Shown here in pieces: positions 50,757-63,357 of a stretch of 64,000 nt of DNA. A program made the translations under genes and the position numbers. Source of the stretch: Macrolepiota albuminosa. Its lineage: Eukaryota > Basidiomycota > Agaricomycetes > Agaricales > Agaricaceae. The stretch covers positions 62,001 to 126,000 of the forward strand of contig JAMWFC010000046.1 of NCBI GenBank assembly GCA_027475525.1, read 5' to 3'. Under the pieces are notes generated by a model, which saw only the letters and a program-made list of their open reading frames with translations, did not search any database and had not been told where the DNA came from. Position 1 is the first letter of the stretch. Every line of letters starts with the position of its first letter.

Positions 50757-53384
50757 TCACGCCACTCTAACGTATAACGCTATCGTTGCTTTACTACCTC
50801 TACAGACTTGTACATCCAACGTATCCAGACTGCCTTCTTCGACAATCAACCTTCTACCAGTAATTAAACTGTCATGGAACCACACCCTCAAGGACGAATC
50901 CACGTATCGACAAGTAAAATGACTGTTTGCGAAATATATGATACCTTTTATGATATATCGTCTGTCTCCCGACCCATAAACCGGCACATCGATGTATCTA
51001 TTAATTGCGATGTTGATTGACGCCACATCAAAAGACATTATTGGTGCTGTGTATACTGTTCTCATTATTCTAACTAATTCAGAAGCGCATGTTCTGCACC
51101 GAGATTCGGTAAGAAATTCCATGTTTCTTAGGAAATGTTGTATTGACGGTTGTGAATTATCTAGTATGGCAATCTGACACGAATTCGATGTAACAGCTCT
51201 TCTGTTAACTGCATGACCGCGTGGACAGTGCATGTATGACGTGTATACATTTCGCTTGCATATAAGCAACTCTTCGATCACAGCATGAACACTCGTTAGT
51301 TCACCATACAAAAAGTTTATCGGATTGCGATTATTCATACAATTTCTCAAAACCTCTCTTGCGTCGTCTAGCGTGATTTTATTTTCGTGCGTTGATAAGA
51401 AGTTGCTTTCCATGCTTTGCATAATCGACGTCCCAAACGATCGGAAATTCCTTGACCATAGTGACATGTCATCTTGCCATATATTGTACAATATAGTTAT
51501 CACCGCGTCGTACGCGCAACTGTTGGAATTCCACTCAGTTCCAATCAGTCCTCCACATATGTCCATATTTAATTCCCGTTCGCCGCTTATAATATTTTTC
51601 GAAATTTTCAAGTTGCGTGAATCATCGTCGTGGTTTCGGGTTATTTTGCTGGGTATCGGATGAGGATGTACTATGGGCTGAGTGCCCTTAGCTGGAATAA
51701 ATCTGCTTTTAGGAGACTGCGGTAGCTTAATAGGTCTATCTTCACTAGCAACCTGCCATTTGATATCAGGGAATGATGCATCATTGTAAGGGTCCTTGTC
51801 ACTCCAACGTAAGGCCATATGAAGGTTAGAGGGCATGTAACCTTTTCGTTTGCACTGTCTAAATGAATAAATTAGATTGGATCGTCTAGGTGAATCGACA
51901 AAACCTTTAGGGAGCTGGTTCATATATCTGAGTTTGGTTATTTCATCGAGCAGTTCCAAGTCGCGAAATTCCCTGCGCAATGCGCCACTCGCTTTGCCTT
52001 GTATTTTGTTAGCATCAAACCCTCAGATGATGAGCGTTCCTGCAGCCGTAGCGCTGCGGGATAGTGCGGTGTAGTAGGCTTGGTGCGATTGACACTTGGT
52101 TAAAACTACTGGATTGTAAGGTCTAGTTTTTCCTTGACTCGCATAATCCGTCATTGCGTAGTTTATCAATACCTCTACCTGTGATCGAGACAAAGACACA
52201 CTGTCATCGCTAGGGAGTCTACATTTTAAATGCACGCTTGTACGTACAATCGGAACCACATTAACGGGAAGTCCATCGATTTTTACTCTTTGCGGTGGAT
52301 TGTTGAGTAGTACGAATAACGTATCCAGCATAATCTGTCTGGCCGATCCAATGCAACTTTTCCAACCATACACGAAACCTTCCTGTCCGTTGGTGATGCA
52401 TAATTCTGTAGCCGCATTATTCTTGATTATAACAGGCAAGCCTACACACAACGACAGCTTTCCCGCGACTTGAACACTGCAAGATGACGGTGGTTGGTCC
52501 CACAATGCACGCTGTATAGTTGGAGGAAATCTCGCGGTTTCTTTAGAGCGCGTGTAACTGGATGAATGGGTTTTTGTTTCATCGCCATCTCTGGAAGACG
52601 GACTATCTTCGCTGTAGAAATGCACTAGTTCCTGATGGGTCTTGATTGCGAATTGAGTACTTCCTATAATGTTAATAGCGTCTTTGTCCACGTTTTGTGC
52701 TGTGATTATAGAAACGTTTCTGAACTGTTTGTCGGATATAGACGGGCAACTATTAGAGACGGCCAATGACCTGCTCCTAAGAAATTTAATGTCTTCTTTG
52801 GTGCATGCTCTATACCTCATGTTTTCGAGTGCGGTGCGCAAAGCCGCGTCCTCTGCAGACCGAGTTTTCTGCCTCATGTTTTTACGCAATATGACAACGG
52901 TCATTACCTGATGCCATACAGCCTTGCCTATGGCAGACTCCTGATCCTTCAACGTTTTGGTATTTAAACCTACAGTTCTACTATATAACGCCGATCCTTT
53001 GTGCCCAGCGACAGGGGGCAACTGAGCGAAATCACCTGCAAATACCATGTTCATACCACCGAAAGGGATATCTAGTCTACCGGACAGCTGAGCCAGTCTT
53101 GCGGATATCTTATACAAGTCTCGACACGATAACATAGATACTTTGTCAAAAAACATGTAATCGACACCTAGTAGACGAGTTTTAATTTGAGCGAGTTGTT
53201 TCTTTGACACACCAACCATGTCGTTAATGCCGAACATCGAATGATATGTTGAACCACCTATAAGCGATGCAGCAGTGCCAGTAGGTGCAACCACAGCCAG
53301 ACGATATGCCTCTCCTCTAGCTTCAAAATACTTGATGAGGGCTCGGAGCACCTGGGTTTTTCCGGTGCCCCCCATTCCTCCCAT
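50757..53384 (-). pseudogene. PIF1-like DNA helicase fused to a predicted USP/UCH-like cysteine protease; Walker B mutated, one in-frame TGA
   Basis: One frame runs from the Met at 53384 to a stop at 50757, interrupted only by a TGA at 52023-52025. The helicase part shows Walker A (GGMGGTGKTQV, residues 2-12), APTGTAASLIGGSTYHSM, a Walker B box reading FFDKVSML where FFDEVSML is expected (Lys81; codon AAA at 53142-53144), AGDFAQLPPVAGHKGSA, MRQKTRS and the C-terminal motifs DYASQGKTR and YYTALSR. After the TGA come GFDANKIQGKASGALRREF and, about 100 residues on, a protease-like pair: WNSNSCAYDAVITILYNIW (Cys box) and YFANSHFTCRYVD (His box), with paired Cys between (CPRGH, CRTCASEL). Fusion of helicase and cysteine peptidase is known to me from multicopy Agaricomycete genes. 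Upstream of 53384 the frame is shifted, so the N-terminus is lost. The Glu-to-Lys change should abolish ATP hydrolysis. Confidence 0.78.
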
Positions 53385-53565
53385 TTAAGAGGCTCAAAGT
53401 CATCATCAAAATCGTCTCCATCGCTGTATACAAGGGTTTTGTAAACGTCATCGTCCTTAGGATTGTTCTGATCTAGGCGAGGTGATATGTGCGATAGAGA
53501 GTACCCGAGTTCAGATGCCGTTTCCTTATCACCATAAACCAAACCGTCGAGATAAGGACAATCTA

Positions 53566-55293
53566 TTACATATAACTGAATAAACCAGTAATAAGAGAAT
53601 AATGACAACCCTGTAGCGCACCGTATGCATCACAAGTAGACTTCTCTACAGTGTATGACGGGCCGTTCCAATAAAACGATTGGTCAGAAGAACTGGCTGT
53701 CATGGTTTTGAAATAATCCCATGCAGGCCCGCCGCGTATACATTTGCAAACTGCTGTCCGAACCGAAGAGGTACCTACCAGTACACAATTTTGCGGGCTC
53801 TCGAGCGGTTTTTGATAGACGACTCAAAGGCGTGAACATCTGTATTAAACGGGTAGTTCCAATTTATAAGAGCACTGTGCAGTTCGAAATAATTGCACAT
53901 CGAGAAAATAGACAGTGCGCCTTCCCAGGTATTACAATCTGGCACGTGCTGATACTCCCAGTCTACAAGAAATTAAATATTTTAAGAAATAAGTAATTAA
54001 ATTAAATTGACTAAAAATTAGAAAGCAACATTGTGATGCTTACCTAGGTCGCCCTCAAAAAGTTTCTTTGTATACCGGTAGTAATGCGCGAGCATGCGGA
54101 CCAGTATAGAATGAGAAGCCGTTCCGTGATCAGCGTTTGCGAGGGTTCGACTACCCACAAAATGATGATATATCCCAATAACGGAATCAGCAAGAGTGGT
54201 CGCGAGATAATAATGACCTCCAATACATATGGAAGGAACCGGTGTCACGACACAAAGTGGCACGTTAGGGCGCACGATACTACGGGATCAGTCATATATT
54301 ATATACAGCAACATAAGGGCACCACTCACAAAACATCACCAGGTTCCAATACAACCACTTCGGTATCCCACAAGTCAGCGTTCGCCTCATACATTACGTA
54401 TTTCTCCATAAAAATAGAGACGGTAGCGAAATTCTCGAAAGACCCAGACTTTGGTTGTGCAATATACAGTAACTTGAAGCCCGTTTCCACCCGTAAGAAA
54501 GTACCATACCTGTTAGAACCAATGTGCCAGTAATGGTGGGCAGATCCGGTCGATGCTATTGCCCACCGCATGTCAGATATTGGATAATTGTCAGAGGAGT
54601 CGCAATACGAGTATTGCCCGTTTACTTGCAACCACGCAAACCAATCACCTGACATGGACAAGACGGGAAATGGATCTCGTACTGCAGGCATATCGAGAGC
54701 GCTCAGAGCCCGCGGTTCCGCAGACGAAACAGCAGCGAACACGTCGATCGGGGAACCTCTACGCGTACGTTGAGTATCTAGCGATGTGAAATCTATCATA
54801 TGTAAGTGTATGTAATGAAACGCAGGAACACACAAACAGGCGTACCATGAATAGTGGTAACACTGTATATGTTGCAGATGGATGCCAGTGTTGCACCGGT
54901 AAATCCGTTGTCTACATGGTCGACGCCTTTGATCAATACGGCAGCATGGTCGGTCAGATATTTAGATATGCTGGTATTAGTGGGGTCCGTCAATTCATCC
55001 ATAGAAGCAATCTTGACAAACGTCGGTCTAGTCGACCCCCTAACGACCGAGTCGTGAAGCGAGTAAAACCATTGTAAATCCTCTTTTAACTGTAGGGTGT
55101 CCAGCAGCAGTTATGGAAACAGATTACAGTACTTACGTGGAACTTGGGAGTAAACCGATATGTGCAGTTCGTCCCATGAATTTCAAATACGTAGGCAGAC
55201 ATAAATTTACAAAGCTTGCAGCTGCTCGTACAAAGGACGTGTCACATCTTCCGGTTTATCTGTGGTCTTCTTTGACTTTTTGCATGGGGGCAT
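53566..55293 (-). CDS. JmjC-like domain protein, multi-exon
   Basis: On the minus strand: a start MPPCKKSKKTTDKPEDV at 55293; an exon about 55095-54843 (LKEDLQWFYSLHDSVVRG, DELTDPTNTSISKYLTDH, AAVLIKGVDHVDNGFTG); a long exon about 54789-54327 (SMSGDWFAWLQVNGQYSY, SDMRWAIASTGSAHHYWHIG, YGTFLRVETGFKLLYIAQ, TEVVVLEPGDVL); an exon about 54279-54043 (RPNVPLCVVTPVPSICIGGH, FVGSRTLANADHG); one about 53965-53785 (DWEYQHVPDCNTWEG); then a last part reading AWDYFKTMTASSSDQSFYWN and ending at 53566. The introns have GT..AG ends and join in phase in the middle of the gene; the first and last junctions are less sure. The block order equals that of the decayed copy at 5.3-7.6 kb. JmjC folds use Fe(II) and 2-oxoglutarate; the HxD triad is not evident, so activity is doubtful. 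It lies directly upstream of the helicase-protease gene, on the same strand. Confidence 0.6.
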
Positions 55294-56171
55294 GATAATA
55301 CCAAGTATAACGAAATAGAAACAAATACAGCGAGAGATAGATAGAGCAGAAGAGTGAGGATAAGGATGCCTACAGCACGCAGGTTTTAACGTCAAAAGTA
55401 ATGGAAGTTGAATAATCCAAATATAATAGTAGAAGTACCCATGGTTGAATGATAAACTGAATATACAGGCCAAATATAGGGGAAAAAGGGTTTAAAACAA
55501 ATAAAAATAAAAATAAAAATACAGAAACACGGAGTTTACATTGGGTTAGAAGATTTGAGCCAGCCATTTGGTAGATGGATAAAGAATAATTAATAATCGC
55601 TTAGACAAATTGAACGACACCACCTGCGTAAGAAAACGCGACTTCACATAAGCTCTACATGTGCCAGACCGGCGAGCCTGGATGTAGAAAAGCAAAAAAG
55701 CGGAAAGATCCAGATACTACAAGAAACGTAGCAATAATGGTGTAAGAAGGAAGGGATACAATAGGCAAGCCAAAAGGTTAATTTGAAGTAGCCTTGTTCA
55801 ATCCCATAGTAATAACAGAGTAATATGTAGGTAATATGAATAGGCAATCTAATCAGTCAGTTTGAATTAACCTATTTCAATCCTAAAAGATGATAGAAGC
55901 AAGTAACCCACTCAGTATCAAGGGAACAGACAATCTATAAGCCAAAATCAAATAAACTGATACAACGGAATAAGCAATATATCGACGCGGAAATGCACAT
56001 GCTTCGAAACAAAGAGAAAAGAACACAATCCCGTGGGACGGGAGAATCCATGGGAAAGAAGTTGCCTGTGAGACAGTTAGAGGTTTCGCAGACAGGGAGA
56101 CGCAAATAAATCAGGTCGGTCTTATCTTTCCAAACACGTTGAATAGGAGAGATAAAATATATCCGAATCGC
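55294..56171. other. Interval without recognisable genes
   Basis: Upstream flank of the JmjC-like gene. I see A-rich runs (for example 55500-55520) and no ORF with recognisable features. Confidence 0.5.
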
Positions 56172-57120
56172 TGATGACGCCCAAAGTTTGGTCAGTAACA
56201 AATGTAACGATTGTGTTACCGTACCAAGAGTGTGCGTTGGGCGCGCTAAAAGTGATTTGAGGAGTCCCGGGCAGGTCCCAGAGAACGCGTCTGTGAAAAA
56301 GGGTAAAAGTCGGTAACGGAGTCGGCAAGTGTCAAGCGCTAAGGTAAAGCGCCTAAGGAAATGCGGTAAGTGAACACGGCAAGGGTGAGCGGCAAGAGCA
56401 CGATAAGCTTAGCGAAGTTCTAAGCGTTGATAATGCCTGCCGTAGTTGCAAGGCGCGAGTATGTCGAGTGTTGGCGAGCGTCTACAACTGCCGATGAGTT
56501 TGACGTTGCCGACCGTAGCGTAAATGAGCTCTTGAGCGTAAGGGAGACTGAAGTAAAGGGGGAAACTCTGGTCTATTCGTCTCTTGTCCTATTTACAAGT
56601 CGGTAAGTACTTTTATACTACAATGAGTTCGCCGTCGCCAGTGGCTAATGACGCCAGAGTACGGTAAACTGGAAAATTTCAAAGGGGTAGCTCCAACGGT
56701 TTCAGATCCCTACCGCCCATTCAAGAGCCTTAGCGACGCCAGGCGACAGATCGCGAAGCTAAACCATCACTCCATCACCCTTCTGTCTGTCAGAACACCT
56801 AAGCGACGTTGGGCGCCAAATCGAGACGGTAAGCGGTGTCAGACGCCAAGGTCAAACGCCAAGCTGTCCGTCAGTTTTTGATAGATCATCAAGCTTCTCG
56901 CTAAGCGCTGTCATCAGTGACTGATGCCATCTGTCAGTTGTCATTCCTGCTGCCGATCGGCGCTATCACTGATTGGATCTGCTTCTTGCCGTGCACGGCC
57001 GTCAGAAATGGCTTAAAATGGGTAGAACGCGTGCGCTAAGTTCGGAACGAGTGCGGCAAGGTTTCCGGAGTCGGTGCCGAGCCTGCCGTTGATGCGCCTA
57101 ACCTGTATAGGGTCCTATCA
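56172..57120 (-). repeat. Solo LTR of gypsy family 2 with 4-bp target duplication
   Basis: The 949-bp copy has the same orientation as the 5' LTR at 26455-27404: TGATGACGCCC at the left edge, GGGTCCTATCA at the right. It is flanked by tcgc on both sides (56168-56171, 57121-57124). Confidence 0.95.
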
Positions 57121-57798
57121 TCGCTAAGAAGCCAGACAGACAGTCAACCCTTAAACGTTGTCTGAATTATACCGATGCAACGCGACATGAGAACAAGAAG
57201 CCACGCAGATAGTCGACCCTGAAAAGATGTTTATAATAGACGTCTGCCGTACGACACGAGACAGCATCAGCTCACCAGACATTCCGTAGCCCATCTTATC
57301 ATCGCATACACGTATACACAAATGAACAACGAGTACGACGAAAGCAATGCAAGTGCGTACTGAATGAAGCCTTTTAGAATTATAAAAGAAAAATATATAT
57401 ATTTACACGGACATTGACATAGGAAGTACCTTGGAACGACATGTCGAGTATGACGAGCACCGGGGAGAAGCACAACTTCATGACATTCTTCAGGTGAAAT
57501 GAAAATATATATGTAGGGTGTCCACACATAGATTTAATGGATCGTGAAGATTCTGGAATGGAAAAATACGGGAATAGTCTGGCAATACGAGAGCCCAAAA
57601 ATATGGAGACTACTGCTAGCAGATTAGGACGGCAAGGTGACGAACGAGGAAGCAACATTTATGGTGTATGGTGCAATAGCAGACATAGATCTGCCCCCAT
57701 TTAAGATAGGAGGATCTATAAAGTGAGCGTTCAATGATGCTACACATATTGAAGATGGCTGATAGGATGTAGTGAATTCAATCGGAAGTGTAAATACC
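57121..57798. other. Interval with weak exon-like stretches
   Basis: A minus-strand stretch near 57420-57530 reads HLKNVMKLCFSPVLVILDMS and might be an exon. No complete gene can be built. Confidence 0.3.
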
Positions 57799-58043
57799 TC
57801 AAACAGTCAATAAAACTGGACGGGCTTGGCACACAGCAGTTCGACGACACCATGGCTGCGGCGAAAACAGTATACAAAGCATTTGACCGGGAGTTCAAAT
57901 CGACAACGTTCACTCACGTGGATTGCCGTGTCTCGTCCATAGCAGGTAGCAAGATCTCCGTCTGATAGCAGCGCATCAGTGAACCAGGAACAGGACGCGA
58001 AAGCCTCATTTGATAAGCGAGGATGAGGGAAAGTCACAGGCAT
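57799..58043 (-). CDS. Possible small two-exon gene (61 residues)
   Basis: Exon 58043-57918 (MPVTFPHPRLSNEAFASCSW, then TDALLSDGDLATCYGRD) ends at a gtgagt donor; a 62-base intron ends in gccgcag; exon 57855-57799 continues in phase to a TGA. The total is 183 nt. No family is recognised, and the second exon has no distinctive features. It could be spurious. Confidence 0.3.
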
Positions 58044-60514
58044 ATAACGAAAATATCAGAAAGTACGTGTGTGTGTGGAGAGGGCAGGAGGGAGTACAAG
58101 ATGGAGGTTTGGAGGTGTTAACTCGCCACCTATATATATATGTACAAAATAAAAATCATAATTTTCAGTAAATAAAAATATATATGTAATAGCAGCCCAT
58201 ATTTAGTTTGACATCGGAGTAACTAGGTACGAATTTGAATAACAAAGATTAGTCATACAAACCAGACACAACCTTTAGCAAGTAAAACCATCAAACAGTA
58301 AGTACGCGCTATAATATCAACGAATATGAAGGTCATACCAATTTAGTTTTATATGTCCACAACACTCTTACATGAGTCCGCCGGCAAATTGAAAACAATA
58401 TCAATTCGGTACATCACACCATATGTTGTAGTCAAACACAGTGATACTACCGCCCACATCATGTTGTGTCGTTTTTTTTTTTTTGTTTTTTTCCCAGTTA
58501 ATACAGTAATAAATAAGTATCATCATCAAAACAACATGTCGTAATAAGCGTCATCGCATCAAAATAATACATTGATTATATAATTGACCGTATGGACAAA
58601 CGGTTTGGCAATACCTACCAAAGGGAATTATATGTTATTATTATTATTATTATTATAATTATTATTTTTTCTCCCTGAATGCTTGATCAATGAATTATCT
58701 AGGTACGATACCTTTATAAACCACGGACCAAGAAAGATTAAATACGACATCGACGGATAAATAGTTATATCACCTCAAACGATATGTGAAGGTAAAAGCA
58801 ATATTACATGTTTTAGATTCAATTAGATTGTTTCGCACTCGAAAGAATGTAATAATACGGAATACATGTAGCAAGCACAGAACTTGTGGCTGTACAGCAA
58901 TAGTATACTCGAACGATGCACAGCCATAATAACACGATTGGGATAAATAATTAAATACAGCCGTACATCTACAATGCTATCTACTTCCGCTACATGGTAG
59001 CTAAGGACATATCGGGTAGGAAACACCTCGGTAGCCACAGCTGAACAGTATAGGCATAACTAAAAGGGTGCAATTGGGGTAGCATCAAAAACCCAATGAA
59101 GCAAGCTTGCCACCACCGCGAGCGAAATCCACTATTTACATAAAGGAAGAGTTTGAAGGATAAGGCTATTATGATAGAAAGGGCCTGTTAGGATGCGACT
59201 AAGCCAGCAAGCGAGCGTTGGACCCAACCCCTGGTGGCTGTATATCAGTCGAATATACGATTGATACACAGCCACTATATGCATGAAATCACACGCTATT
59301 ACTATATTAACAACAAATAATTAAATATATAATATAAAATGTATGTTCATGATTATAGTGGCTATGCAATGGCCGCATATTTGAATGGTACACAGCCATA
59401 ACGACAAATAGATCATATATTTATTTATTTATTTATTTATTTACGAACGAGTGAATACTTCGGAGGAGGCCGACGTCCTATGTGCCTCTTCACCCGGGTG
59501 GCTGCATACCTGGGACCAAAACAATGTACTGGTTTCAGACAGCAATAACATACTCACGAAGAAATGATATCACACACAGGTGTGATGATACATACAAACC
59601 CTAAGATGCCCTTTCGATTTTATGTAGCCGGCAAGCCACAGAGCTGACTTAAAATGCGTCGGTAAATGAACAATGGTATTATAATCCAATATTATGAATC
59701 ACTGGATATTTGTATTAACCCTCTATCTCTCTCTCTCTCCTCTCCTCTCCCCCCCCCCTACCCCCCCATCCCCTCCCCCTCATTCAGTCAAAATATAGTT
59801 ATGCTCTAACCAATCATAATCAGTATCAAAATCGGCATTGGATGTATTATATATTACCTGCGTTGACCCCAGGGCACCTGTACCCAAAATATGGGTCAAG
59901 GCGGCCGTGTCTTGTCGTTGAGGATAGTGAAGCCAAAGTCACGCTTGCCGATAATCGGCGGTCTATTCGGCGATCACGTTCCATGCGGATCCGCTGATGC
60001 CGAGCACCCGATGATCGGCAGTGTATTCGGCGATCACATTCCATGGGGATCCGCTGAATGCCGAGCATCTTAGGATCGACCCTGTATGTGATCGGTGATA
60101 TATTGTACCATTTGAGGCTTTGGAACGACACACTGCGTAGGTCTTACGCAACCGGCAAGGAGTCTAAGTGAGTAATGACATTCCCATCCATCCTTTACGT
60201 TCAATTTTTACAACCTTTATATTGTATAAGCGTTGCATATGACATTCACAACACATGAAGCAGTAAATGACGAAAACGCACTTGAAAAGTTTAGTTAAAA
60301 ATACATGAACTTTGCAGAGGATTCAAAACTATCTGTATGGACACAACGCTCTTATCGTTACTTACGTACAAACTCGGGGTTTATTTTTATTTATTCATCT
60401 AAGCGATGTGGCGGTGGCTATGCATTCATAGCGGTAATAGAAGTAGAATCTTGATGCCATCATAACGAAAGGGTAGATAAGAAAAACATTTCGACCATCC
60501 ATCCTTCTTTGACT
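58044..60514. other. Non-coding interval with simple repeats
   Basis: No gene recognised. It includes T-run and (TTA)n tracts (58472-58490, 58633-58665), an (ATTT)n microsatellite (59415-59443), a CT-rich then C-rich run (59727-59770) and a 60-bp tandem repeat (59947-60068). Confidence 0.5.
59947..60068. repeat. Two 60-bp tandem units with palindromic CGAT..ATCGG motifs
   Basis: Each unit has a short palindrome (gccgataatcggc or ccgatgatcgg), then ttcggcgatcac, ttccatg, gggatccgctga and gccgagca. Both strands look alike at the palindromes, so the units may be protein-binding sites or remnants of an element end. Confidence 0.7.
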
Positions 60515-62639
60515 ATGTCGTGCCACTCTACCCCTAACCGTTTGCCTACGCCACCCCCGCCTGGTGATAACTCAACTGCTTCATGGCTACGCTACGAGGA
60601 GTGCCGAGAAATATACAAGCGCCATCTAGACGAGCAGCGGATAGCAGCCCTTTTCCAGCAGCATAAGTAGTTTCCCGGCATGTCTGCGTACTCACCAGGC
60701 ACACCCTCCTCCCCCCCCCAGAGATGGCAAGCCGGTCTATGGGATCAAGTTCATCGACACTGACATCCAACCCATTGGCACCAGAGAGGAGCATGCAGAC
60801 AGCCGGTCCGAGCAGCTCGGTCCAATCAGCACCTGCTGCGAGCTCGTTGACGCGTACTGAACAGCCTGTTCTCGGGCCCGGTCAGGTACGGCGAGTCCCG
60901 GCAACGAAGCGGATCCCTCAAGCCGATGTGACACCGGAGCAATTTGCCGTGGCCCAAAACCGGCACCGTGGCCCTCCCACCCTCAAGTGGTGTCAGAACA
61001 AGGGTCCTGTGAGTGTTCTCCTGGCCCGGTCGCGCGTCCTAACCATCACCAGTGCTCGTTATGCTCACGTCGAGGTGAACCATGCGAATTCGAGGCACCA
61101 GTGGCAAAATCTCGCAGGGATAATTCCGTGTGTGTTTCCTGTCGAGCCCGGCACGAGCGATGCTCCGTGGCTCAGACATGGAAGGCATCTTGCATGAGCA
61201 AAGAACAGGGGTGGGACATGACCTGGGTGCTGAGCCAGTTGGCTAGTGCATCCAGATCGAGGGCCGAGGAGTCGGGTGGGGCACAGGCTGGGAGTTCATC
61301 GAGAGGAAGGAAGGCGAAGGCGTCGACTACACAGCAGGATAAGGGGAAGCGCAGAGCTTCACCTGCGTTGACGGAGGAAGCGCCGATGGCTCGGCATGAT
61401 AAGGGAAAGCGCCGAGCATCGCCGGAGCCGTACTTCGGGAAGGCAAGGAATTCGGGTTCAATATTATTTAATCGCGCGCGCGGATACGCGAATACAAAGT
61501 CATTGAGTGCGGGTAATGTGCCCAGGTCAAAGGGCGAGGAGTCAAGTGGATCGCGGCTTGAGGGTTCATCGAAGGATGTGGGGTCGGTTGAGGCGCAGAC
61601 TGAGGGTTCGTCGCAAGGAGGAAGGGTGGAAGCGTCGTCTCCGCAACAGGACAAAGGGAAGCGCCGAGCTTCGACCGAGTCGGTGGAGATAATAGGGTAC
61701 AAGCGTGCGTGGAGGTCCCCAAGCTTGGACATGTTGGATATCCGTGAAATCCCCCCGATACCTGCCCAATCGTCTATTGATGAGGAAACGTGCCAGCAGT
61801 TGCAAGAGGCCATGGCAAATGGGTACCGGGTAACATTACAGCTGCACCACACACGAGAGGATCTTCAGCGGGAACGACGCGCTCGGGAGGCCATGCGGGA
61901 AGAGAGGAATGCGGCTATTCGTGACAGGGACAGAGCATTTGGAGACAGGGATGCCGCTTTAGTGGCACGCGTGGCTATCGAAGACGAGTTGGCTGGGTTG
62001 CGAGCGCGAGTAGAGAATATCGAGAATCGAGGGTCGGACAACGCGGCACCCGGGGCGTCGGAGATAGAGGAGGTACAACAGGCGATACGGCGAGTGGAGG
62101 CAGCACAGCCACGGATTTTAAGGAGGAGGAACTGGCTGTTGAACGCGTTGGCGTCGTCCCATGAAGATGTTATGCGTAAGTGACCCTATGTCCCATACCA
62201 TATACCTGATACATCTTCACGCCCAGGAATGGTGCGCGAGTACCGACTGTTATTGGACGGTAGTTCCTCGGTGTTCGCCCTCATCTAGCAAGGGCTGCCC
62301 CAGCAGATCCCACCAGAGATTACGCAAGGAATCGATCAGTTGGGAGGTCTGTTAGCAGCGCACCAACGCAGGAATGCAGTGACACCGGGAACTTGGATGG
62401 AAGTGGCAGCGGACGCTGGCCAGCCCATGCCAACATGGAATGAAATAATCGCGATGTTGGTATCGACTTTAGAAGAAGAAATGACAACTGCGGAGGCGGG
62501 TGAAGCCGCAGTGATGGCAGCAATGACGGAAAGAGGGGCAGTGGCAACAGCAGAGATGGTTGAAGCGGAAGCAGCAGCGACGACGACCATGGGAGAGACG
62601 GAGGAGGAAGATGAGGTTGGGAGGAGGCCCCTGTCGTAA
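60515..62639 (+). pseudogene. Free-standing paralogue of the gypsy family 1 antisense gene (Zn2Cys6-like), four exons, recently broken
   Basis: Exons 60515-60662, 60722-61008, 61053-62175 and 62227-62639 total 1971 nt and stay in phase throughout. Exon 1 matches the element gene (WLRYEECREIYKRHLDEQRI). Exon 3 opens CSLCSRRGEPC, a 15-residue linker EFEAPVAKSRRDNSV, CVSCRARHERC, then SKEQGW. Several repeats of QDKGKRRAS follow, a probable nuclear-type basic patch, then a coiled coil (REDLQRERRAREAMREERNA). Exon 4 carries EYRLLLDG and AHQRRNAVTPGTWMEVA. All three introns sit at the same codon and phase as in 2266-4231. Two defects: the first donor reads ataagt instead of gtaagt (60663), and a TAG at 62286-62288 replaces a Gln seen in the paralogue. 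No LTR flanks it in the window. Its function is unknown. Confidence 0.8.
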
Positions 62640-63324
62640 TTTCTTGCTCGCAACCCTAAATATTGTACATTGTATATGTCGTACTGTATATGGTATATGG
62701 TTGAACGTTGTATATAGTGTACTACAGATGTAGATAGTGTACTATATATGTAGATAGTGTACTATATATGTAGATAGTGCACTACATTGGACTAACGGGC
62801 TATACATCAGGACGGTGTGACACCGACAATGTTTCATTGCGGACGTTGTAAGTGATCGGATGACTTGGACATGCTAATAATCAATTGTATTTAACAAGCC
62901 TACAGTATCACAATCAGAAAATTGAAGTATTAAACAGTGTAGGGGAATAACAAATCATGATACTATGATACCGATTAAGGTGTTTCGGTAATCCTTTTAC
63001 CTACTGGCAATAAAGCTCAGTTAGCTGAATGTTGACGATCCAGGTTGGCATAAAGACATCATATACGAAAATATGAATGGTTGACTAGTAGTAAGCACTA
63101 ATGGCACCCAATTGTGTTTTCTTACCTAGGGAGGAGGACGTCGAAGTGAAAGTTCCCTACAGAACCCAGTCTCACTTGCGCCTCCTCTCCTAGGCTAGCT
63201 CACGTGATTGTCGCGATTCATCAGGCCCTTACATTGGTCTTCTGAAAACTGGCGGTTTAACGTCAATAAAAAAAAAAATAAAAAAAAATAAAAAAAAATA
63301 AAAAAAAATAAAATATAAAAAAAA

Positions 63325-63357
<33 letters not shown>

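Noticed and set aside
52023..52025. Programmed readthrough between helicase and protease
   Set aside because: The same gene also carries a Walker B mutation and an N-terminal frameshift, so decay is the simpler reading; no readthrough context was recognised.
59947..60068. CRISPR-like repeat array
   Set aside because: Only two tandem units without spacers, in a eukaryotic genome.
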